This document shows, piece by piece, positions 55,323-64,000 of a stretch of DNA of 64,000 bases. Made by a program: the position numbers and the translations under genes. The stretch is from Streptococcus constellatus subsp. constellatus (GTDB lineage Bacteria; Bacillota; Bacilli; Lactobacillales; Streptococcaceae). The notes under the pieces were generated by a model. The model saw nothing but the letters and a program-made list of their open reading frames with translations. It searched no databases and had not been told where the DNA came from. The stretch's first letter is position 1; each line of letters begins with the position of its first letter. The stretch covers positions 496,001 to 560,000 of the forward strand of contig NZ_AP014647.1 in assembly GCF_023167545.1 (NCBI RefSeq), written 5' to 3'.

Positions 55323-55366
55323 ATGTTATAATAAAAACAGAATGTAAAGAGGACTACAAGAATATC

Positions 55367-56053
55367 ATGATTAACAAAGAGCATTATCGTTACATTAGAG
55401 AACATCCTGCTTTTAAAAATTTACCAGTTGAATTTTTTGATAAAATAGCTGTTGAGATTCAATTTCGCAAAGTGCCAAAAGGGCAAATTATTTTCTTTTC
55501 TGGAGACAAACGAGAGCGACTTTTTTTGATTTATAAGGGCTATGTTCGGATTGAACAGTATGACCAGACAGATTCGTTTAATTACATTGACTATGTGAAA
55601 GAAAATACCATGTTTCCTTATGGTGGCATGTTTGAGGATAAAGATTATCATTATTCTGGGATTTCTGTGACAGATTTGGAATATTTTTCTATTCCTGTTG
55701 ACTTGTATGAATATTATTCCAAACAAATAATAGAGCAGATGTTATTTATCACACATAAGTTGTCAAATATTTTACGTTTTCATGAGTTACGTTTGCGAAA
55801 TTCCGTTTTAGCGAGTGCGACAGAGCGAGTTATCCAAGCGATTTCAATTTTATGTATTGATTTTTGTCGAGATAGAGATGATATTCCTTTTGCCCTTAGT
55901 ATGAAAGAGTTAGCCAAGTTGGGGGCGACCACTCGTGAAACAGTTAATCAAGTGTTGAAAAAATTAACAGAAGAAAACATTATTCAATATAATCGAAAGA
56001 AACTCGTCTTTTTGAATAAAGAATACTTTTTAAAGTATTTTGAAGATATGTAG
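55367..56053 (+). CDS. flp: Crp/Fnr-family regulator of the arginine deiminase system
   Basis: A 228-residue protein: cyclic-nucleotide-binding-like sensor domain (about 25-140, KGQIIFFSGDKRERLFLIYKGYVRIEQY), long dimer helix, and helix-turn-helix (SMKELAKLGATTRETVNQVLKKLTEENII). It lacks an N-terminal cysteine cluster, so oxygen sensing by an Fe-S cluster is not supported. Homologues (Flp/FlpS, ArcR) next to arcA activate the arc operon in other streptococci. Confidence 0.88.
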   Translation: MINKEHYRYIREHPAFKNLPVEFFDKIAVEIQFRKVPKGQIIFFSGDKRERLFLIYKGYVRIEQYDQTDSFNYIDYVKENTMFPYGGMFEDKDYHYSGISVTDLEYFSIPVDLYEYYSKQIIEQMLFITHKLSNILRFHELRLRNSVLASATERVIQAISILCIDFCRDRDDIPFALSMKELAKLGATTRETVNQVLKKLTEENIIQYNRKKLVFLNKEYFLKYFEDM

Positions 56054-56372
56054 AAAAGAAGGACAGAATTGCAGTCCAAAAAGCAATTTTTGGTTCTTTT
56101 TTAATTTAGAAACCTAAACATTTAAAAATATCCTCAAAAACTTCATTTGTTTCTAAAAAATAATTATTCATAAAACCAATAAAATGCATAAAATATTTAT
56201 AGAAAGCGTTTTATTTTGAAATAATATTAGAATTTATTTTAAAAAAAGCAAAGGATTTGGCATTTTAAATGTATAATTGATTGTGAAAGAGCAAACAAAA
56301 GATATTACAATATAACATGTAAATAGAACTTAAGGAAACTTAAGTCACAAAGAAAAAAGAGGAGGACATAAG
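56054..56372 (+). promoter_or_regulatory. Control region of arcA
   Basis: 319 bp of AT-rich sequence without a gene. A hairpin-like GAATTGC / GCAATTT lies near 56066-56092. AGAAAGCGTTTTAT at 56201-56214 is a plausible CcpA cre site. TATAAT at 56272-56277 is the likely -10. TAATTATTCATAAAA (from 56161) and ATGCATAAAATATTTAT (from 56184) resemble ARG-box halves. AAGAGGAGGACATAAG is the ribosome site. Control by glucose, arginine and the Crp/Fnr protein is known for related operons. Confidence 0.6.
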
Positions 56373-57602
56373 ATGTCTACACATCCTATTCATGTTTTCT
56401 CAGAAATAGGAAAACTGAAAAAAGTTATGCTACATCGTCCTGGTAAAGAGTTGGAAAACTTGATGCCAGACCATTTGGAACGTCTACTTTTTGACGATAT
56501 TCCATTCTTGGAAGATGCTCAAAAAGAACACGATGCATTCGCAGACGCTCTACGTAAAGAAGGTATTGAAGTTCTTTACCTCGAAAAATTGACTGCTGAA
56601 TCATTGATTTCTCCAGAAATTCGTAACGAATTTATTGAAGAATATCTTGATGAAGCAAATATTCGCGGAGCACAAACAAAAGTTGCTATCCGTGATATTC
56701 TTCATGGTATAGAAGATAACCTTGAATTGGTTGAAAAGACAATGGCTGGTTTCCAAAAAGCTGAACTGCCAGAAATTCCAGTAGACGCCAAAGGTTTGAC
56801 GGATTTGGTAGAATCTGACTATCCATTTGCTATTGATCCAATGCCAAACCTTTACTTCACTCGTGACCCATTTGCAACAATTGGGAATGCTGTCTCACTG
56901 AATCACATGTATTCAGATACACGTAATCGTGAAACACTTTATGGTAAATACATTTTTAAACACCATCCAGTATATGGTGGTAATGTTGAATTGGTTTATA
57001 ACCGTGAAGAAACAACTCGTATCGAAGGTGGAGATGAACTAGTTCTTTCTAAAGATGTTCTTGCAGTAGGTATTTCACAACGTACAGACGCAGCATCTAT
57101 TGAAAAACTCTTGGTCAATATCTTTAAGAAGAATGTTGGCTTTAAGAAAGTGATTGCATTTGAATTTGCTAATAATCGTAAATTCATGCACTTAGATACG
57201 GTCTTCACAATGGTTGATTATGATAAATTCACTATTCACCCAGAAATTGAAGGCGATCTTCGCGTTTATTCTGTTACTTATGAAAATGAAAAACTTCATA
57301 TTGCAGAAGAAAAAGGCGATTTAGCAGAATTGCTTGCTAAGAATCTTGGTATTGATAAAGTTCATTTGATTCGTTGCGGTGGCGGAAATACAGTAGCAGC
57401 AGCACGTGAACAATGGAACGACGGTTCAAACACCCTTACAATCGCTCCAGGTGTGGTAGTGGTATATGACCGTAACGTTGTCACAAATAAGATTCTTGAA
57501 GAATACGGACTTCGTTTGATTAAGATTCGCGGAAGTGAATTGGTTCGCGGTCGTGGTGGACCTCGTTGTATGTCAATGCCATTTGAACGTGAAGAACTTT
57601 AA
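56373..57602 (+). CDS. arcA: Arginine deiminase
   Basis: Converts arginine to citrulline and ammonia, the first step of the ADI pathway that raises pH and yields ATP. The 409-residue protein has the substrate-guanidine site [11 protein letters not shown], the catalytic His in KFMHLDTVF and the nucleophile Cys399 in [14 protein letters not shown]. Complete length; codon use indicates high expression. Confidence 0.98.
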   Translation: MSTHPIHVFSEIGKLKKVMLHRPGKELENLMPDHLERLLFDDIPFLEDAQKEHDAFADALRKEGIEVLYLEKLTAESLISPEIRNEFIEEYLDEANIRGAQTKVAIRDILHGIEDNLELVEKTMAGFQKAELPEIPVDAKGLTDLVESDYPFAIDPMPNLYFTRDPFATIGNAVSLNHMYSDTRNRETLYGKYIFKHHPVYGGNVELVYNREETTRIEGGDELVLSKDVLAVGISQRTDAASIEKLLVNIFKKNVGFKKVIAFEFANNRKFMHLDTVFTMVDYDKFTIHPEIEGDLRVYSVTYENEKLHIAEEKGDLAELLAKNLGIDKVHLIRCGGGNTVAAAREQWNDGSNTLTIAPGVVVVYDRNVVTNKILEEYGLRLIKIRGSELVRGRGGPRCMSMPFEREEL

Positions 57603-57625
57603 GATTAGAAAGAGGAAATAATAGA

Positions 57626-58642
57626 ATGACAAACTCAGTGTTCCAAGGACGCAGCTTCTTGGCAGAAAAAGATTTTACACGTGCAGAATTAGAATATCTT
57701 ATTGGTTTAGCAGCTCACTTGAAAGATTTGAAGAAACGCAATATTGAACATCATTATCTAGCAGGTAAAAATATTGCTCTCTTGTTTGAAAAAACGTCAA
57801 CTCGTACTCGTGCAGCTTTCACAACGGCAGCAATTGATCTTGGTGCTCATCCAGAATACTTAGGAGCTAACGACATTCAGCTTGGCAAGAAAGAATCTAC
57901 TGAAGATACAGCTAAAGTATTGGGACGTATGTTTGACGGGATTGAATTCCGTGGATTTAGCCAACGTATGGTAGAAGAACTAGCAGAATTCTCAGGTGTT
58001 CCTGTATGGAATGGCTTGACAGACGAATGGCATCCAACTCAAATGTTAGCTGACTATTTGACAGTTCAAGAAAACTTTGGTCGTTTGGAAGGCTTGACTC
58101 TTGTCTACTGTGGTGACGGACGCAATAACGTTGCAAACAGTCTCCTTGTAACAGGTGCTATCCTCGGTGTAAATGTTCATATCTTTTCTCCAAAAGAACT
58201 CTTCCCAGCTGAAGATATTGTGAAATTGGCAGAAGGATATGCGAAAGAAAGTGGCGCACATGTCTTAATTACTGACAATGCAGATGAAGCTGTTAAAGGT
58301 GCGGATGTCCTTTACACAGACGTTTGGGTATCTATGGGTGAAGAAGACAAATTTGCAGAACGTGTCGCACTTTTGAAACCTTATCAAGTAAATATGGATT
58401 TGATTAAGAAAGCTGACAATGAAGATTTGATCTTCTTGCACTGCTTACCAGCTTTCCATGATACAAATACTGTTTATGGTAAAGATGTTGCTGAAAAATT
58501 CGGCGTTGAAGAAATGGAAGTAACTGACGAAGTATTCCGCAGCAAATACGCTCGCCAATTTGACCAAGCTGAAAACCGTATGCATACTATTAAAGCAGTT
58601 ATGGCAGCAACTCTTGGAAACCTTTATATTCCAAAAGTATAA
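57626..58642 (+). CDS. arcB: Catabolic ornithine carbamoyltransferase
   Basis: Splits citrulline with phosphate into ornithine and carbamoyl phosphate. The 338-residue enzyme has the carbamoyl-phosphate loop [23 protein letters not shown], and the ornithine-binding HCLPAFHD. It lies 23 bp after arcA, in one operon. The catabolic rather than biosynthetic role follows from that context. Confidence 0.97.
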   Translation: MTNSVFQGRSFLAEKDFTRAELEYLIGLAAHLKDLKKRNIEHHYLAGKNIALLFEKTSTRTRAAFTTAAIDLGAHPEYLGANDIQLGKKESTEDTAKVLGRMFDGIEFRGFSQRMVEELAEFSGVPVWNGLTDEWHPTQMLADYLTVQENFGRLEGLTLVYCGDGRNNVANSLLVTGAILGVNVHIFSPKELFPAEDIVKLAEGYAKESGAHVLITDNADEAVKGADVLYTDVWVSMGEEDKFAERVALLKPYQVNMDLIKKADNEDLIFLHCLPAFHDTNTVYGKDVAEKFGVEEMEVTDEVFRSKYARQFDQAENRMHTIKAVMAATLGNLYIPKV

Positions 58643-58672
58643 TTTAAAACTAAAACCGTTTACCAACAGCTA

Positions 58673-58713
58673 TGAGGGCTGCGACTAATAGCTTTAGTCC
58701 AGTCCTCATTTTT
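58673..58713 (+). terminator. Hairpin between arcB and arcC
   Basis: Long imperfect stem TGAGGGCTGCGACTAA / TTAGTCCAGTCCTCA followed by TTTTTG. It may be an attenuator that lowers arcC-arcD-arcT expression relative to arcAB. The remaining 200 bp before arcC show no gene. Confidence 0.65.
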
Positions 58714-58914
58714 GATAGTGCTCGTTTCAATTTTAGTATGATTTAAATAGGGGAAAAAGGCGATAAGACAAACAACTATGATTGCCGATGCAATCACCCT
58801 CAAAGAAATGTAGTTTGAGACATTATTGTTCTAACCTCGTTCTAAAGTTTGTTATAGCTCATTAAAATGAATTGAAGCACTATAAGAAGAAAACTCTAAG
58901 GAGGCTAATTATTT

Positions 58915-59862
58915 ATGGCAAATCGTAAAATCGTTGTGGCTTTGGGAGGGAATGCCATCCTTTCATCTGATCCATCAGCAAAAGCACAACAAGAAGCATT
59001 AGCAGAAACAGCAAGTCATCTTGTAAAACTGATTAAAAATGGTGATGACTTGATTATCACTCACGGAAATGGACCGCAAGTTGGAAATCTTTTGTTGCAA
59101 CATTTAGCAGCAGATTCTGAAAAAAATCCAGCATTTCCGTTAGATTCGCTTGTTGCAATGACAGAAGGAAGTATTGGCTATTGGTTGCAAAACGCTCTAC
59201 AAAATGCACTTCATGAAGAAGGAATTGAAAAAGAAGTTGCTTCTGTTGTGACACAAGTAGTGGTTGATAAAAATGACCCTGCTTTCATAAATTTAAGCAA
59301 ACCAATCGGACCATTCTACACAGAAGAAGAAGCAAAAGCAGAAGCTGAAAAGAGCGGAGCTACTTTCAAAGAGGATGCTGGACGTGGCTGGAGAAAAGTA
59401 GTTGCGTCACCAAAACCAGTTGGAATTAAAGAAATTGAAACCATTCGTACACTCATCAATGCAGGACACGTCGTTGTGGCTGCTGGTGGTGGCGGTATTC
59501 CCGTCATCAAGGAAGACAATGGTCATCTTGCAGGCGTAGAAGCAGTAATTGACAAAGACTTTGCTTCACAATGTCTGGCGGAATTGGTCGAAGCAGATCT
59601 CTTCATCGTTTTGACCGGTGTAGATTATGTCTATGTCAACTACAATAAACCAGATCAAGCCAAGTTAGAGCGTGTCAATGTAGCTCAGTTGGAAGAATAC
59701 ATCAAGCAAAATCAATTTGCCCCAGGAAGTATGTTACCTAAAGTGCAAGCAGCTATTGCCTTTGTAAATGATCGACCAGAAGGTGAAGCGGTCATTACTT
59801 CTCTTGAAAACTTAGGCGCTTTAATTGAGTCTGAAAGCGGAACGATTATTGAAAAAGGATAA
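58915..59862 (+). CDS. arcC: Carbamate kinase
   Basis: Transfers phosphate from carbamoyl phosphate to ADP, the ATP-yielding step of the pathway. The 315-residue amino-acid-kinase-fold enzyme shows [28 protein letters not shown] and the C-terminal [18 protein letters not shown]. The ribosome site AAGGAGG stands 12 nt upstream. It is 272 bp from arcB, so it may also have its own promoter. Confidence 0.97.
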   Translation: MANRKIVVALGGNAILSSDPSAKAQQEALAETASHLVKLIKNGDDLIITHGNGPQVGNLLLQHLAADSEKNPAFPLDSLVAMTEGSIGYWLQNALQNALHEEGIEKEVASVVTQVVVDKNDPAFINLSKPIGPFYTEEEAKAEAEKSGATFKEDAGRGWRKVVASPKPVGIKEIETIRTLINAGHVVVAAGGGGIPVIKEDNGHLAGVEAVIDKDFASQCLAELVEADLFIVLTGVDYVYVNYNKPDQAKLERVNVAQLEEYIKQNQFAPGSMLPKVQAAIAFVNDRPEGEAVITSLENLGALIESESGTIIEKG

Positions 59863-60031
59863 CAGAGTGTTATTATTGCTTCGTTTAAAATTGTAATAAA
59901 ACTTTTTAAAACAACGTTAATGTTTCCTATTTTTAGATTTGCTTTCTTTTGATCTATTTTACTGTTGTGAAATGATAATTTTTTTGGAAATTACTAGTTT
60001 TTTCCAGATGAATATGTTAAAATATAGTCAA

Positions 60032-60045
60032 AGGAAGCGCTTTCT
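60032..60045 (+). promoter_or_regulatory. CcpA cre site before arcD
   Basis: AGGAAGCGCTTTCT is a near-perfect palindrome of the cre type (GAAGCGCTTTC core). It lies 55 bp before the exchanger start and suggests separate carbon-catabolite control of the distal arc genes. Confidence 0.65.
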
Positions 60046-60099
60046 GAAAATGGGATTCGGTTAAATTTTTACAATTTGTTACATTTAGGAGGAAAACAA

Positions 60100-61602
60100 A
60101 TGAGTGAAAAAGCAAAAAAAGGGTTTAAGATGCCGTCATCTTATACCGTTTTGATGATTATCATTGCAATTATGGCTGTGTTGACCTGGATTATCCCAGC
60201 AGGTCAATACGATGCTGATAAAGCTGGTAATCTGATTACAGGAACTTACAAGACTGTTGCTCAAAATCCACAAGGGATTTGGGATGTCTTGATGGCTCCT
60301 ATTCGTGCTATGCTTGGAAAAGAACCAACTTCAGCAGCGATTGATGTCGCTTTCTTTATCTTGATGGTTGGTGGTTTCCTTGGAGTAGTGAATGAAACAG
60401 GTGCCCTTGATGTAGGGATTGCTTCTATCGTCAAGAAGTACAAGGGTCGCGAAAAGATGTTGATTTTAGTCTTGATGCCTTTGTTTGCCCTTGGTGGATC
60501 AACTTATGGTATGGGTGAAGAAACCATGGCTTTCTATCCACTTCTTGTGCCAGTTATGATGGCAGTAGGATTTGATAGTTTGACTGCGGTGGCTATTATC
60601 CTTCTTGGTTCTCAAATTGGATGTTTGGCTTCTACTCTGAATCCATTTGCTACAGGTATAGCTTCTGCGACAGCAGGTGTAGGTACTGGTGACGGTATCG
60701 TTCTTCGGTTAATCTTCTTTGTTGTGATGACAGCTTTGGGTACTTATTTCGTATATCGTTATGCAGATAAGATTCAAAAAGATCCTACAAAATCTTTGGT
60801 TTACAGTCATCGTGAAGAAGATTTGAAGCACTTTAATGTAGATGCAGTTGCTAATGTAGAATCCACTCTTAGCAAGAAACAAAAACAAGTGTTGGTACTC
60901 TTTGTCTTGACCTTTGTTCTCATGATTATGAGTTTCATTCCATGGACAGACTTGAAGGTAACTATTTTTGAAAGTTTCAATAAATGGTTGGTTGGACTTC
61001 CGTTCATTGGTAAGATTGTTGGTAGTTCAACATCTGCTTTGGGTACCTGGTCCTTCCCAGAAGGGGCAATGCTCTTTATGGTAATGGGGATCATCATTGG
61101 TTTTGTTTACCGCATGAAAGAAAGCCGCTTTATCACTGTCTTTATCAATGGTGCGGCTGATCTTCTAAGTGTTGCGCTTATCGTAGCTGTTGCGCGTGGT
61201 ATTCAAGTTATCATGAACGATGGTATGATTACTGCTACAATCCTTCACTGGGGTGAAGTAGGACTCAAGGGTCTATCATCTCAAGTATTCATTGTATTGA
61301 CTTACCTATTCTATCTGCCAATGTCATTCCTTATCCCATCAACCTCTGGTCTTGCCAGTGCAACAATGGGTATCATGGCACCACTTGGAAAATTTGTCAA
61401 TGTGCAAGCAAGCTTGATTATCACTGCTTACCAATCAGCTTCCGGTCTTTTGAACCTTCTTACTCCAACATCTGGTATCGTAATGGGAGCTCTTGCTCTT
61501 GGACGGATCGAATTGAGTACTTGGTGGAAATTCGTTGCAAAATTGGCTGCTGGAATCTTTGTAGTAAGTATCCTACTTCTTATTTTAGGAACGTTCTTAT
61601 AA
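60100..61602 (+). CDS. arcD: YfcC-family arginine/ornithine exchanger
   Basis: A 500-residue membrane protein with about twelve helices of the YfcC/C4-dicarboxylate-carrier type, not the APC-type ArcD of Pseudomonas. Family stretches are VLTWIIPAGQYD, GGSTYGMGEETMAFYPLLVP, LNPFATGIASATAGVG and FLIPSTSGLASATMGIMAPL. In streptococcal arc operons this gene is the arginine-ornithine antiporter. ATG 60100 has AGGAGG before it; a longer frame starts inside that leader. Confidence 0.9.
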   Translation: MSEKAKKGFKMPSSYTVLMIIIAIMAVLTWIIPAGQYDADKAGNLITGTYKTVAQNPQGIWDVLMAPIRAMLGKEPTSAAIDVAFFILMVGGFLGVVNETGALDVGIASIVKKYKGREKMLILVLMPLFALGGSTYGMGEETMAFYPLLVPVMMAVGFDSLTAVAIILLGSQIGCLASTLNPFATGIASATAGVGTGDGIVLRLIFFVVMTALGTYFVYRYADKIQKDPTKSLVYSHREEDLKHFNVDAVANVESTLSKKQKQVLVLFVLTFVLMIMSFIPWTDLKVTIFESFNKWLVGLPFIGKIVGSSTSALGTWSFPEGAMLFMVMGIIIGFVYRMKESRFITVFINGAADLLSVALIVAVARGIQVIMNDGMITATILHWGEVGLKGLSSQVFIVLTYLFYLPMSFLIPSTSGLASATMGIMAPLGKFVNVQASLIITAYQSASGLLNLLTPTSGIVMGALALGRIELSTWWKFVAKLAAGIFVVSILLLILGTFL

Positions 61603-61626
61603 TAGGAAAATAACGAGGTGTTCTTT

Positions 61627-62961
61627 ATGAAACAATTTTTAACCGAAGAAATTAAATCTGATTATTTAGAATCGCTGAAAACAATCGTTTCCTACCCGTC
61701 AGTTCTTAATGAAGGGGAAAATGGAACACCTTTCGGACAATCTATTCAAAACGTCTTAGAAAAAATGCTAGAGATCACTAGGAGTTTAGGTTTTAAAACT
61801 TACATTGATCCTAAAGGCTATTATGGATATGCAGAAATCGGTCAGGGAGAAGAACTCCTGGCCGTTCTCTGCCATTTAGACGTTGTTCCAGCGGGAGATT
61901 TGTCCGATTGGGAAACTCCTCCATTTGAAGCAACTATAAAAGATGGCTGGATACATGGACGCGGTGTTCAAGATGATAAAGGTCCGTCCCTAGCTGCACT
62001 TTATGCTGTTAAAGCATTGATGGATGCAGGTGTGACATTTAACAAGCGGATTCGTTTCATCTATGGTACAGACGAAGAAACTCTGTGGCGCTGTATGGCT
62101 CGTTACAATGAGCTGGAGGAAACAGCGACGCTTGGTTTTGCACCGGATTCTTCTTTCCCGCTGACCTATGCTGAAAAAGGTTTACTGCAGGTTAAGTTAC
62201 ATGGTTCAGGTTCGCAAGAACTTGCTATTGAAGCAGGAGAAGCTTTTAATGTTGTACCTGCAAAAGCAAGTTATACGGGAAATTTAGCAGATTCATTAGA
62301 AGCTGAATTGAAAAAACAGGCTTTTGAATACGAACGAACTGCAGATACAGTAACAGTCATTGGTGTCCCTAAGCATTCAAAAGATGCAGCTGAGGGAGTG
62401 AATGCTATTGTACGTTTGGCAATGGGGCTAAATCCACTTGTTCAACACTCTACTATTCAATTTATGGCTGAAGCAGTTGGTGAAGATGCTACAGGCAGCA
62501 GCTTGTTTGGTGAAATTTCAGATGAGCCTTCAGGAACGTTGTCGTTCAATGTTTCTGGGCTAACTATAAATCAAGACGAGTCCGAGATTCGGATTGATTT
62601 GCGGATTCCAGTTCTTGCTGACAAAGATAAATTAGTACGAGAACTAAGTCAAATTGCTGAAAAATATCAATTACGTTATGAAGAATTTGACTATCTTGCA
62701 CCGTTATATGTGCCACTTGATAGTGAATTGGTCAGCACCTTAATGGCTGTCTATAAAGAAAAAACCAATGATAATAGCCCTGCTGTGTCTTCTGGCGGTG
62801 CTACATTTGCTCGTACTATGTCAAATTGTGTAGCTTTTGGTGCACTTTTCCCTGGTGCTTTGCAAACAGAACATCAAGCGAATGAACGAACTGTGATTGA
62901 CGATCTATATAAGGCAATGGATATTTATGCTGAAACGATTTATCGGTTGACTGGAAAATAG
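61627..62961 (+). CDS. arcT: M20-family dipeptidase of the arc operon
   Basis: A 444-residue PepV-like metallopeptidase: metal ligands in CHLDVVPAGD, the bridging Asp in GRGVQDDKGP, Glu pair in GTDEETLWRC, and a C-terminal His in LQTEHQANERT. Streptococci place this gene last in the arc operon and call it arcT; it could free arginine from peptides. ATG 61627 follows GAGGTG; the GTG at 61618 is in that site. Confidence 0.9.
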   Translation: MKQFLTEEIKSDYLESLKTIVSYPSVLNEGENGTPFGQSIQNVLEKMLEITRSLGFKTYIDPKGYYGYAEIGQGEELLAVLCHLDVVPAGDLSDWETPPFEATIKDGWIHGRGVQDDKGPSLAALYAVKALMDAGVTFNKRIRFIYGTDEETLWRCMARYNELEETATLGFAPDSSFPLTYAEKGLLQVKLHGSGSQELAIEAGEAFNVVPAKASYTGNLADSLEAELKKQAFEYERTADTVTVIGVPKHSKDAAEGVNAIVRLAMGLNPLVQHSTIQFMAEAVGEDATGSSLFGEISDEPSGTLSFNVSGLTINQDESEIRIDLRIPVLADKDKLVRELSQIAEKYQLRYEEFDYLAPLYVPLDSELVSTLMAVYKEKTNDNSPAVSSGGATFARTMSNCVAFGALFPGALQTEHQANERTVIDDLYKAMDIYAETIYRLTGK

Positions 62962-63062
62962 TTAGAAGAAAGCAAGAGTGAAGAAGAACTTGCACATTGT
63001 ACAAGAGTTCACTTTCCATTTACCTAGCAATCAATCATTGCGTCAATGTGGTTTTGATAGCT

Positions 63063-63100
63063 AAAAGCTAAGACTGGACGAAAGTCCAGCCTTAGCTTTT
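63063..63100. terminator. Bidirectional terminator between arcT and argR
   Basis: Stem AAAAGCTAAGACTGGAC / GTCCAGCCTTAGCTTTT with a GAAA loop and one mismatch; ends on the argR stop codon. Confidence 0.85.
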
Positions 63101-63573
63101 TAATCTTTACTGAAAAAGAATGGGGGTGCAAATTGTTTTAATTTGTTAAAACAATCTTGCGCTTTTTGATTGTCCTCGCAGATAATCAAGCAGACATCAT
63201 CACCGCAGACCGTTGCGACAATTTCGGAAAATTCTAGAGCATCTAAGATAGAACCGAATGATTGTGCCAATCCAGGAAGAGTTTTCATGACAACTTGATG
63301 TTGAACAGGACGCAACATAATCAAGGCATCTTCCATATAGAGACGCAGGCGTTTTTCCCAGCGTGAAGGTGCCATGCTATTGATAATGTAATAAGAAATA
63401 TCTGCTTCGTGTACTTTTACTAAGTTCAAAGCTTTAATGTCTCGAGAAAGTGTGGATTGCGTCACTGTAACGCCATTCGCTTTCAATAAATCTTGTAATT
63501 CTTGTTGTGTGTGAATTTTTTTCTCTAGGACAAGTGAGCGAATGAGTCGATGACGGCTTTCAATTTTATTCAT
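63100..63573 (-). CDS. argR: ArgR/AhrC arginine repressor
   Basis: A 157-residue hexameric arginine sensor: N-terminal winged helix ([31 protein letters not shown]) and C-terminal arginine-binding domain ([15 protein letters not shown] with the GDD/ligand Asp pair). It controls arginine synthesis or catabolism. The position next to the arc genes suggests local control, although one genome usually carries several paralogues. Confidence 0.94.
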   Translation of the reverse strand: MNKIESRHRLIRSLVLEKKIHTQQELQDLLKANGVTVTQSTLSRDIKALNLVKVHEADISYYIINSMAPSRWEKRLRLYMEDALIMLRPVQHQVVMKTLPGLAQSFGSILDALEFSEIVATVCGDDVCLIICEDNQKAQDCFNKLKQFAPPFFFSKD

Positions 63574-63583
63574 ATTTCACCTA

Positions 63584-64000
63584 TTATTTTATAAACATAG
63601 CATCTCCAAAGCTGAAAAAGCGGTATTTTTCATCAATGGCATGCTGATAAGCAGAGAGCACTAATTCTCGACCTGCAAAGGCTGAAACGAGCATGACGAG
63701 AGTGGACTTTGGAAGGTGGAAATTGGTAGAAAAAGCATCTACGATTTTCCAATCGTAGCCAGGTTTAATAAAGATGTTGGTCCAACCAGAGTCAGCTTTG
63801 ATTTCCCCGTTAAACTTTGAACCAATTGTTTCCAGTGTACGGATAGAAGTTGTTCCAACTGCAACGACATGATGTCCACTAGCTTTGACTTGTCGAAGCG
63901 TGTTAGCTGCTTCTTCAGACAATGTATAGAATTCTGAATGCATCTCGTGTTCGTCTACATTGTCTACAGAGACAGGACGGAAGGTTCCTAGACCAACATG
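63584..64000 (-). CDS. queA: QueA tRNA ribosyltransferase-isomerase, C-terminal part
   Basis: The frame continues to the right edge ([21 protein letters not shown], then [14 protein letters not shown]), so the gene is cut by the window and only the last 138 codons are seen. [23 protein letters not shown] and [21 protein letters not shown] are QueA motifs. It makes epoxyqueuosine in tRNA wobble positions. The stop is ten bp from the argR start. Confidence 0.96.
   Translation of the reverse strand, partial: HVGLGTFRPVSVDNVDEHEMHSEFYTLSEEAANTLRQVKASGHHVVAVGTTSIRTLETIGSKFNGEIKADSGWTNIFIKPGYDWKIVDAFSTNFHLPKSTLVMLVSAFAGRELVLSAYQHAIDEKYRFFSFGDAMFIK

Overview
The window is low-GC Firmicute DNA and reads as a Streptococcus chromosome. 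The best species clue is the sil pheromone precursor at 46465-46614, whose mature part begins GWLEDLFSPY; I recall this as the Streptococcus anginosus SilCR type, so I infer S. anginosus or a close anginosus-group relative. The gene order nudix-macP-mtnN, DUF3397-rplK-rplA and pyrH-frr-cvfB is typical of streptococci. There is no tRNA, rRNA, CRISPR array, intact insertion sequence or prophage.

Region by region: 1-6 kb holds DNA repair (nth, exoA), an isoprenylcysteine-methyltransferase-like membrane protein, a degenerate 42-bp tandem repeat, metG and a cytoplasmic lipase-like protein. 6.0-17.6 kb is a peptide-detoxification or peptide-sensing island: a BceRS-like two-component system, a TraX-like membrane protein, two BceAB-like transporters with almost identical ATPases, two 42-residue peptide genes, and an ABC-2 transporter with a LytTR regulator and DUF3021 protein. 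Four copies of one operator-promoter (inverted repeat CTTACA-N4-TGTAAG followed by a conserved TGAAAGGTTAAGTTATGG-like block) tie the island together. 17.7-29.9 kb is a mixed metabolic and accessory stretch (APC permease, three GNAT enzymes, RpiB-like isomerase, cold-shock protein, a Tad2/DUF2829 protein, SDR, ASCH protein, glmU, NUDIX, macP, mtnN, ABC-F protein, lipoprotein cyclophilin) containing two genes broken by single in-frame stops. 30-42 kb is core: a dead DUF2798 gene, a PspC protein, ftsK, a P-type ATPase, L11/L1, pyrH, frr, cvfB, holA, sodA.

42.0-54.1 kb is a complete sil quorum-sensing and bacteriocin locus: SilE/SilD export, the SilCR pheromone, the SilB/SilA two-component system, a CPBP protease, double-glycine bacteriocins with small membrane or helical immunity candidates, and a sortase-anchored thioredoxin-like protein. 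Seven promoter regions carry a direct repeat of an ACCATTCAGGAC-type box with a 21-bp period, and the -10 follows 28-29 nt later, so I infer one SilA regulon; two of these boxes point leftwards to genes not usually listed in it. One box and its bacteriocin gene have decayed, and a bovicin-255-like gene carries two in-frame TGA codons.

54.2-64 kb holds a secreted class-A-beta-lactamase-like serine hydrolase and the arginine deiminase system: Crp/Fnr regulator, arcA, arcB, arcC, a YfcC-type arginine/ornithine exchanger, an M20 peptidase (arcT), a convergent argR, and the 3' part of queA running off the right edge.
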